Origin: Blastocladiella britannica
Taxonomy: Eukaryota > Blastocladiomycota > Blastocladiomycetes > Blastocladiales > Blastocladiaceae
Assembly: GCA_025349905.2 (NCBI GenBank)
Contig: MU625143.1
Location: 1 to 10,713 of the forward strand
Direction of reading: 5' to 3'
DNA: 10,713 nucleotides
Part shown: one piece after another, positions 1 to 6,446 of the stretch
How the letters are laid out: every line of letters begins with the position of its first letter
How positions within the stretch are numbered: position 1 is the stretch's first letter
The notes under the pieces: model-generated
Seen by the model: only the letters and a program-made list of their open reading frames with translations
Database searches by the model: none
What the model was told of the DNA's origin: nothing
Translations under genes and position numbers: made by a program

Positions 1-115
1 TAGTGTTAAATCATGTTGTGGAACTTTTGTGGAAAGAACTTTTTGTGGAATGTGGAAGTTGGTGTTCAGTTTGGGGCAAAATCCACAATATTTCACGCGA
101 TCCTCGGACAGTTAA
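1..115. repeat. Short TGTGGAA repeats in the 3' flank of PEX11
   Basis: The heptamer TGTGGAA occurs four times, at 17-23, 28-34, 44-50 and 51-57. Two copies sit in a longer near-repeat, AAC followed by a T-run and then GTGGAA, at about 22-34 and 37-50. The rest of the stretch is AT-richer than the coding DNA. It lies directly downstream of the PEX11 stop, so in the mRNA sense it would be a run of TTCCACA elements in a 3' UTR. It could equally belong to a neighbouring gene outside the window. No ORF or RNA gene is visible here. Confidence 0.6.
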
Positions 116-1035
116 TCACAAGCACTTGACGTATATCTTGTAGGTGGCGAGCAGCGCCGCACAGAACCCGGCCACCGCCTGCACTCCATCAGCGCCGCGG
201 CCTTCATGCTTGCGGAAGTCGATCCAGCAAAAGCACATGTCCGCCACCAGCTTGGTGAACGACACGCGCTGCATCCACAGCTTTTGCTTCGCGGCCGCCA
301 ACGCCGCGACAGCCGTCGACCGCGCCAGCGCGGTGGCGTCGGGTCCAGCCACGGGTGTCGGGGACGTTGCCGGCGACGGGTAGTTGACGGCCGACGATGC
401 GGCATGAGACTTGGACGCGACGCCCGAAAACGCGGCCACGTCGCGGCGCCGGCGCGCCACGTCTGCCGCCAACTTGCGCTGTCCGCGCGCGTTCTCAAAC
501 AAGTCAATAAGGATGGTCGCGAACCACAGGTTCGTCGACGTCGCGTCGAGTTTCTTGCTCCAGCTCTTGTCAATGGCGCCGATTTTGGCCAGGCAAATGG
601 TATCGTCGACAATGTCGTTGACGACGCTGGCGATCGGGTTGATCCACCCGAGCACCGCGGCCAACCGGTCCAGTGGCGACGCGCCCTTTTTGCCCACGGT
701 CCCCGACCATCCGGCATCCACTACGTCGCGCAGCTCAGAGTACGGTTCCACTACGTGGCCGAGACGCAGCACGCGTCGCGTTAACGAGAATTGCGAGACC
801 ACGGCCGAGATGCGCGGGTGCGCGGTCGGATGTGACGTTTTGGTGATGATCTCGGCCCACAGCAGCACTTTGAATCCGTATTGCACGATTTTGAGAGCTG
901 TTATATATAGTATATTTCAGTGGCACGTTTTTTTTCGCAAGAATGGTAGTGTACGGATAACGGACCCTTGTCGCGCCCATCGGCAATCTTGAGGTACTTG
1001 GACGCGAGCGCGGGGTCGGGCAACGTAGTGGACAT
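116..1035 (-). CDS. PEX11: PEX11-family peroxisomal membrane protein (one intron)
   Basis: Peroxisome proliferation factor that elongates and divides the peroxisomal membrane. The model has exon 1 at 1035-966, an intron at 965-898 (68 nt, GTCCGT to ACAG), and exon 2 at 897-116, giving 283 residues. Splicing joins GACAAGG to CTCTC and creates DGRDKALKIVQYGFKVLLW (residues 19-37), a very good match to the conserved PEX11 N-terminus. A second family signature, SLTRRVLRLG, lies at 61-70. The C-terminal stretch AGFCAALLATYKIY resembles the family's last hydrophobic helix. The ATG at 1035 has A at -3 and puts the DGRDK motif about 20 residues in, as is usual; an in-frame ATG at 1089 would add 18 residues. 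A poorly conserved Ala/Pro/Ser-rich loop lies at about 180-225. PTAR1 lies 90 bp upstream on the same strand. Which PEX11 subtype this is cannot be told. Confidence 0.88.
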
Positions 1036-1125
1036 TCTTTTATTCGGTGATTGGTTGTGGATATTCGAAAAACGAAAGCGAGGATCCAATTTTTGGTGGG
1101 GAGCGAAGTGTTATCGCTGCTATCA

Positions 1126-2024
1126 TTAACGCGATCCCATCCACGCCAAGTACACTTTGGCCGACGAGTCGCCGCCGTGCCCATCCAGCAACCACTGCTG
1201 GACCAGTGCCTCGTCCACTTGATCGATCTGGGCCCGATTGGATGTCAATCCCAAAGTCGGTTCCAGTGCCTGGCGCAACCGGATGCGATACGTCCAGGCG
1301 TAATAGTTGCGCTGCTTGCGCGCCGCCGCCCGTGCAATCACCGCGTGCTCGCGTGTGAAGATGTCAGACATCGCTCCATCATGAGTTTTGCGAGGTAGTT
1401 CTTGCTGGGAAATGATCCACAGCCGGTGGTGCCATTGGGACGAGGACGCGGGTGACCGCGACAGAAACACGGCCGAGTGCATTAGCTCTGTCCGCACTTG
1501 CGCGTCCGTGAGTGGCGAGAGTGCCTCCAGTGCTCGCTTTCTGCTTTCCATGTCAATTTTCAGTTCAAATATGAAAAAATATGAGGCCGTACCGTAGATT
1601 CAGGGCAGGGCTGTGGTCAGCACATACAAAGAGCAGCGGGCGCGTAACCTCAAGCGCATGGTAAGGGTCGGTCAGTGGGTCAGCAGCTGCGCCAAGAGCG
1701 ATAACTGGCGGGATCAGGACGGGAAGGATCAAAGGAAGCGTCCAGATCGGGATTCCCAGGTGCAATTGCCCTTGGTCGTCGGTAGCCAGCGCAAATACGG
1801 ACGCCGGGTCGAGCATTGCATCCGACGATGGCGGCTGCTTGGTGGGTGGGATCAATGCGACTTCGTTTCTGTTGTTTACCTCCAAGTCAGTCAGGTACAG
1901 ACCAGAGTCTCGCTTATAAAAGTGGGAATACAGACAGCCTCCCGGCATCTATTTGGTCCAGTGTGACGATGGTGGCCAGCGCCCCTGCCAGTGCGTGTCC
2001 GAGGTTGTCCTTGTCGTCGATCAT
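1126..2024 (-). CDS. PTAR1: PTAR1-like protein with prenyltransferase alpha-subunit repeats (two introns)
   Basis: Resembles PTAR1, the alpha-like subunit that in animals pairs with RABGGTB in geranylgeranyltransferase III. Exons are 2024-1936, 1868-1593 and 1540-1126. Introns are 1935-1869 (67 nt, GTCTGT to ACAG, with CTGACTGAC as a likely branch site) and 1592-1541 (52 nt, GTACGG to GCAG). The product has 259 residues. An N-terminal NEVALIPP block (31-38) corresponds to the IGLIP block of PTAR1. Alpha-repeat signatures follow at 114-123 (DHSPALNLRK, created by splicing), 157-164 (QWHHRLWI) and 200-210 (NYYAWTYRIRL). The ATG at 2024 is the first ATG in frame. The protein is clearly shorter than animal PTAR1 (about 400 residues) and lacks later repeats; a missed 3' exon cannot be excluded, although PEX11 begins only 90 bp downstream. 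Alternatives are a divergent farnesyl- or Rab-geranylgeranyltransferase alpha subunit or yeast Ecm9. It diverges from RCC1 across 45 bp. Confidence 0.68.
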
Positions 2025-2069
2025 ATGTTTGCTCTTTGGAATCAATTCAAGTAATTTTGTAATAATAAG
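2025..2069. promoter_or_regulatory. 45-bp divergent promoter/leader between PTAR1 and RCC1
   Basis: This is all the DNA between the two start codons. It is AT-rich, with an ATAATAAG leader just before the RCC1 ATG, and has no TATA box at a proper distance. Both core promoters must either share it or extend into the opposing gene's first exon. The assignment is inferred from geometry alone. Confidence 0.45.
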
Positions 2070-4140
2070 ATGCCCAAGGCCAGTTCCCGCACCCACGCCA
2101 AGCCCGGTACCGTATTCGCTCTAAACAATGTTGGTTGAGGTCCAGCGTGAATGAAAATACTCAAATATGTAATAGCTCCAGCACCCGCGTCGCCGTCGCG
2201 CAGCCGCACCGCTGCCCCTGAAGACACGGTTGCCCCGCCCCTGAAGGCGCCCGACACGGAAGCCCCGCCGCGCCGGTCGGCCCGTACTGCTTCCAGGGCC
2301 AGCGCTGCCGTTGCTCTGCCCGCAGTTACCGAGGCGAGAAAAGCCCGATCCAACAAGTCGGCCCCAGCTGCCGGTAAATCGAGCAAGCCGACCACCTCCT
2401 CGGGTCGTGCCAGCCGGTCGACTGCGACGTCGCGCAAGACCGCCACCACCCCGTCGTCGTCCCCCGCCAAGCCCAAGCGCGCTGCCAGCAAGCCGCGCGC
2501 GGCGCCGCGTCCCCGCAGGCCCGCTGCCGGATCGCGGCCCGGAACCCCCGGTGCCGCCGCCGATGTTATGGATGTTGAGCCCGCGGACCCCGTGGTCATT
2601 GCCACCGCACAAGCGTCCGTGGCCATTGCAAAGCTGCCGATGGTCAAGCCGGGCGATCTGCCGCTGCCGACCCGTCCGACTGCCGCTGGGACCACGCTGA
2701 TCATGGGCAACGGCGACTGTGGGCAGCTGGGTCTCGGCGAGGATATCAAGTCGCGGTACAAGTACGCTTTCGTAAAAGCCATCAAGGACCAGCGCGTCGT
2801 GCACGTTGCGTGCGGCGGCATGCACTCGCTTGCGCTGTGCGAGAACGGAAAGGTTCGTTTTTCTATCGTTGTTGTTTTTCGACGTGCAACCGACTCATTT
2901 TTTTTTTATAAAGGTCTTTTCGTGGGGATGCAATGACGATGGCGCTCTGGGTCGTGAGGTCCCCGACGGCGAAGAGTGCGATGTGGCCGAGATCCCGCTT
3001 CTGGCAACCCTCAATGTGGTCAAGCTGGCGTGCGGCGATAGCATTTCGCTGGCGCTGACGGGCGACGGCCTGATTTACGGGTGGGGTACCTTCAAGGGGA
3101 CCGAGACATCGCAGATTGGGTTTTCCGATGGCGTGAACAAGGCCACGTCTCCCGTGCTGATGACCGGCACCGTGTTCTCGTCCAACCGGTTTGTGGATGT
3201 GGCTGCGGGCAACAACCATGCGCTCGCGTTAACGTCCCAAGGGAAAGTGTTCTCGTGGGGCAACACCGAGCACGGGCAGTGCGGGTTCAAGACCCACCGG
3301 CCCGTGTCTGCGCTCAACCCGCGTGGCCTGAACTTTTCTCACCACAAGGCGATTGCAGTGGCGTGCGGCGGTGACCACTCGCTCGTCGTGGATGTTGAGG
3401 GCGACGTGTGGACATTCGGCCTCAACAACAACGGCCAGTGCGGGTCGCACCCGAGCAATTTGGTTCTCCACACGCCCGTGGTGCTGCTCAAGCCCGACCC
3501 CAAAGTTCGCGCGGTGGCGGCAGCCGGTGGCGACCATTTCTCGGCGGTACTGCTGGAAGACGGCCACGTGCTGACGTTTGGGAAGGCCGCCGACGGCCAG
3601 CTCGGGCTCGGCGATCTCATCAACCTCGACGCGGACCAAAACTTGACCGCCGAACGCTTTTACGTCGACATTACCGCTCCGGACGGCGAGGAGTTGCGCC
3701 AAGAGATCCCAGCCCACGTGTACCGGGCGGCGGTGGTGCCGGCGCTGCATGACATCAAGGCCATTGCGGTCGGGTCCAACCACGCGTTCGCGATCGATGC
3801 CCACGGCGTTGCCTGGCGTTGGGGATTCAACGAGATGGGCCAGTGCGGGACGGGCGACTCGGCCAACGACGAGGAGGCTACCGAGGACGTGACTACCCCC
3901 ATCCCGATCGACATGTCTCGCAGCAAATCCACCGTGGTGGCGGTGGCCGCGGGAGCCCAGCACTCGGTGATTGTGGCCAATATCCCCAACACCACCCCGG
4001 ACGCCCCTGTTCCAGAGATCCAAGTCAACGGCGGTGTGGATGCTAATGGTGTCGATGGCGATGCTTCTTCATCGTCGGATCCCGTCGCTGCACCCCCCCT
4101 CCCCGCCGCCAGCCAGGAGCCCATGGACACGACGGCATAA
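2070..4140 (+). CDS. RCC1: RCC1 / Prp20-like Ran guanine nucleotide exchange factor (two introns)
   Basis: Chromatin-bound exchange factor that loads Ran with GTP in the nucleus and so sets the direction of nuclear transport and spindle assembly. Exons are 2070-2106, 2176-2852 and 2914-4140. Introns are 2107-2175 (69 nt, GTACCG to ATAG) and 2853-2913 (61 nt, GTTCGT to ATAAAG). The product has 646 residues. Residues 1 to about 184 form a basic Ala/Pro/Ser/Thr-rich tail. The seven-bladed propeller runs from about 185 to 592, with typical repeat cores such as GNGDCGQLGLGE, VFSWGCNDDGALGRE and WGFNEMGQCGTGD. Residues 593-646 form an acidic, Ser/Pro-rich C-tail. Human RCC1 has about 421 residues and yeast Srm1 about 482, so both tails are extended here. 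The start lies in an A-rich leader (AATAATAAG) with A at -3. The gene converges on DPH2 with 42 bp between stop codons. The order and spacing of blades point to true RCC1 and not a generic RCC1-repeat protein. Confidence 0.92.
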
Positions 4141-4182
4141 TAGTAATAATCTTAGAGGCGACAAGCGTTAATTTATTTTACG
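4141..4182. terminator. 42-bp convergent 3' region between RCC1 and DPH2
   Basis: The two stop codons face each other across 42 bp. The plus strand begins TAGTAATAATC and ends with TTAATTTATTTTACG. The minus strand reads AAAATAAATTAACG just past the DPH2 stop. These AT-rich stretches are candidate poly(A) signals for both strands. With so little room, the 3' ends of the two mRNAs probably overlap. No cleavage site can be fixed from the sequence. Confidence 0.4.
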
Positions 4183-5808
4183 TTATTTTGACGATGTCCC
4201 GTCCTCGCCCTCGTACCGAGCAGCGTTCCCAAACCGGCCCTGCACCAGCTCCAAACTCTTGTCCTCGCGCGCGACCGACGTATCCAGCCCCGTCCACTCG
4301 CGCGTCGCCAGCCGCTGTGCAGCAGGGGACGCCGCCATGGCCACTTGCATCGCGGCAGCGGCGTCGCGAACCACCAGGTCCTTGATGGCGGCATGCACTT
4401 CGGCGTTGTTGGTCAAAGTAGACCGCGTCCGCAGCTCGCCCGTGACCAGCGAAAAGTACGGCTCGGCGTTGGCCCGGTCGGCGGGCGACTCGGCGTCGGC
4501 GGCAGCCGTCACGGCGGCCATGTGCGGGAGCACGTCGCTGAATGCCAACTTGTAGTCGCCGGTCCATTCGCTTGACCTATTAAAACATGCTGTTCGTCAG
4601 GATCCAAGTACCATATTAAAAGGAAAAGGAAATACGTACATGTCCAGTGCCATAGTCAGCTCAAAGGGGGTCACAACGGGGCGGTAAAACTCCTTGGACT
4701 CGATCAGCGACGACTCGGGGCAGCTCACGAGCACAAAGCAGTCAATGTCCATGAAGTTGGCGAGCTTGGGTACATTGAGCTTGCCAAGGACAAAAGTGTA
4801 GTACTTTTTCCCGCTGGCGCGGATCAGTCGCTTGACCGCGGCGATGGTGTCAATGTAGTTTGCTATGTTGAATTGTCAGCCGTCGAGTCGCAAACCGAAG
4901 TACCAAATGGAGTAGTACATGCCAACGCCAAGTGTGCCAACCACCACTCCAATCACGTCGGCATCGCGGGCCTTTTGCATGGCCACGTACCGCCGGGTCA
5001 TTGCCGATCGCGGCGACGCCCACGTCTTGGACGCCGGATCGTAGTGCCACACCGGGTGAAGTGCGTGCGACAATGATGCGTGATCCACAAACGGACCCGC
5101 GGGTCCCACCAGCACCACCGGCCACGTATCAGTCATGGTATCGCGGGGCAGGTAGGTACGCTCGTACCCACGTCCCGTGACGCCGTCGGCCAGCGCCACG
5201 TCCGCCCACACGATACGGGCGGCGGTGGCCGTGGGCAGCAGGGAGCGGACCGCCGGCATCGCGTGCAAGTACGTGACGTCGTACACGACCAGGACTCGCG
5301 TGCCGTCCTCGTTCACAGGCAAAGAGGCCACCAGCACCTCGAGCCGGTGCACCAGGTCGTCCACGTCGAGCGGCCAGCGGCCGAACGCGTACACCACGGG
5401 CAAGTGCGATGCGCGCGACAAGCACGACCGGCCGAAATGCACCAGCAGGTTGGCGGCAAAGTGCTCGGCCGCTACCTCGTCCACGCAGCACGGCGAGTAC
5501 TGAGTGTCGGCCAGGATGAACGCGTCGAGGCGCCAGCGGGTCGCGTGCGGCGACGCAGCGTGCAATGCGTGTAAACTGGACGTGAGCGCGTCGCTGGCAA
5601 ACAGTAAGTCGTCGGGAAGCTGTAAGGCGGTGCGGTACGACGGCATTTCTACATTGGTGGTTGGCAGCCAGGCGGTGGCATGGAATGCAATCTCGGACGC
5701 GACGCGTTCCAAATCAAAGAAGGCCGACGCGTCCGGGATATCGATGCGGGAGGCCACGTCCACGGTGTTGGAGAGCGCGGCCTCGCCCGAAGGTGCGATT
5801 GCGGCCAT
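4183..5808 (-). CDS. DPH2: Diphthamide biosynthesis protein 2 (two introns, one probably GC-AG)
   Basis: Partner of Dph1 in the iron-sulfur radical-SAM complex that transfers the 3-amino-3-carboxypropyl group from SAM to the target histidine of elongation factor 2, the first step of diphthamide synthesis in the cytosol. Exons are 5808-4923, 4862-4640 and 4576-4183, giving 500 residues, close to human DPH2 (489) and yeast Dph2 (534). The block [16 protein letters not shown] carries Cys107 and Cys108, GRSCLS carries Cys129, and [14 protein letters not shown] carries Cys337 and Cys343; these are the positions of the family's cluster cysteines. The C-terminus has REWTGLD followed by [10 protein letters not shown], typical of DPH2. 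Intron 1 (4922-4863, 60 nt) seems to start with GC and restores GTLGVANYID. Intron 2 (4639-4577, 63 nt) is GTACGT to AATAG. The ATG has an AAACAA leader. Divergent from bL28m, convergent with RCC1. Confidence 0.9.
4863..4922 (-). other. Probable GC-AG intron in DPH2 (intron 1)
   Basis: Read on the minus strand, the intron starts GCATGT at 4922 and ends CATAG at 4863, with a GCTGAC branch-like motif near the end. There is no other AG inside it. The downstream reading frame needs a phase-1 join. The only GT that supplies that phase lies inside at 4890 (the codon read TTC G|GT) and would leave a 33-nt intron plus a nine-residue insertion. Using GC gives a 60-nt intron and the expected family sequence GTLGVANYID. 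Confidence 0.7.
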
Positions 5809-5860
5809 TTGTTTATTCCTTTCCTTTTTCTTTTCACAAAAATTCAAAAAGAAGAAAAAA
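5809..5860. promoter_or_regulatory. 52-bp divergent promoter/leader between DPH2 and bL28m
   Basis: On the plus strand the left half is almost all pyrimidine (TTCCTTTCCTTTTTCTTTT) and the right half is almost all A/G (AAAAAGAAGAAAAAA). Each gene therefore has a purine-rich leader running straight into its ATG. No TATA box is visible at a usual distance. A shared core promoter is inferred from the tight head-to-head spacing. Confidence 0.5.
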
Positions 5861-6316
5861 ATGGCCTCCATCCTCGCGTCCTCGCGCACCTCCGCCCTCT
5901 CGACCACCGCACGCTTCCTCATGCTCCGTAGCGGCAAGGCGGCCAATCCCGGGTCGCGTCCCGGTCGCGCCGACACCTCGCTCCTGGGCGGGAAACGCAT
6001 TCTGACCGGCAACAAGGTCTCGCACTCGGAGCACAAGACGCGCCGGTCGTGGCTGCCCAACGTGGTGGAGCGGTCGCTGTTCTCGCGCGTGCTCGAGCAG
6101 CACCTGCGCCTCAAAGTCTCGGCCGCGGCCCTCCGCACCATCGACAAGAAGGGTGGGCTGGACGCGTACCTGCTGACCACGCCCGACGACAAGATCGACT
6201 CGGTGCTGGGCACCGATATCAAGGCGCGCATTGCGGAGGTCTTGAACGAAAAGACCCAGGGCGGTAAAGTGCCGTTGCAGGTGACGGGCACCTTCTCGGC
6301 CACGCGGAGGGCATAA
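5861..6316 (+). CDS. Mitochondrial large-subunit ribosomal protein bL28m
   Basis: Structural protein of the mitochondrial large ribosomal subunit (yeast Mrpl24, animal MRPL28, bacterial L28). The product has 151 residues and no intron. Residues 1 to about 40 are rich in Ser, Ala and Arg with no acidic residue until late, as expected of a mitochondrial targeting sequence. The L28 core runs from about 42 to 108: GGKRILTGNKVSHSEHKTRR corresponds to the bacterial GKRPVTGNNRSH block, then WLPNV, and then LRLKVSAAALRTIDKKGGLD, a clear match to the L28 VSAKGMRVIDKKG block. The C-tail (109-151) is an extension over bacterial L28 (78 residues), but the whole is shorter than yeast or human mitochondrial L28. 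The ATG at 5861 follows GAAGAAAAAA and is the only start that places a targeting peptide before the domain; the frame stays open upstream only because it runs antisense to DPH2. Confidence 0.93.
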   Translation: MASILASSRTSALSTTARFLMLRSGKAANPGSRPGRADTSLLGGKRILTGNKVSHSEHKTRRSWLPNVVERSLFSRVLEQHLRLKVSAAALRTIDKKGGLDAYLLTTPDDKIDSVLGTDIKARIAEVLNEKTQGGKVPLQVTGTFSATRRA

Positions 6317-6446
6317 TTCTCTCTCTTTCCCACTTGAATAATAATTCTTATACAACTTCCTGTCTTGCTCGAAGAAAAAGAACGACGCCGTGCGCCCAAG
6401 CAAGACACCGTGCCTGAGCAAGTCGTCCAAATCAAAATATAATAAT
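6317..6446 (+). promoter_or_regulatory. Intergenic region: bL28m 3' end and ADA2 leader
   Basis: The 130 bp between tandem genes starts with a pyrimidine run (TTCTCTCTCTTTCCCAC) followed by AATAATAATTCTTATAC, a candidate poly(A) region for bL28m. The last 20 bp before the ADA2 ATG are A/T-rich (AAATCAAAATATAATAAT), like other starts in the window. No ATG lies in the ADA2 frame upstream of 6447. Confidence 0.35.

Noticed and set aside
1086..1125. A 3' continuation of PTAR1 through a short intron beginning GTGTAC near 1155
   Set aside because: It would need an intron of about 41 nt with a donor unlike the others, and the continuation shows no prenyltransferase repeat.
2042..2825. Two overlapping minus-strand ORFs (259 and 234 codons) opposite the RCC1 N-terminal tail
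   Set aside because: These are low-complexity mirror frames of a GC-rich coding tail. They overlap the PTAR1/RCC1 promoter and have no domain pattern.
3229..4023. Minus-strand ORF of 264 codons inside RCC1
   Set aside because: It is an antisense shadow of the seven-blade propeller; the translation is rich in Arg/His/Val and shows no family signature.
6390..6446. Upstream extension of ADA2 in frame from 6390
   Set aside because: It has no ATG, only a GTG, and the ZZ finger begins right after the ATG at 6447, as in other Ada2 proteins.
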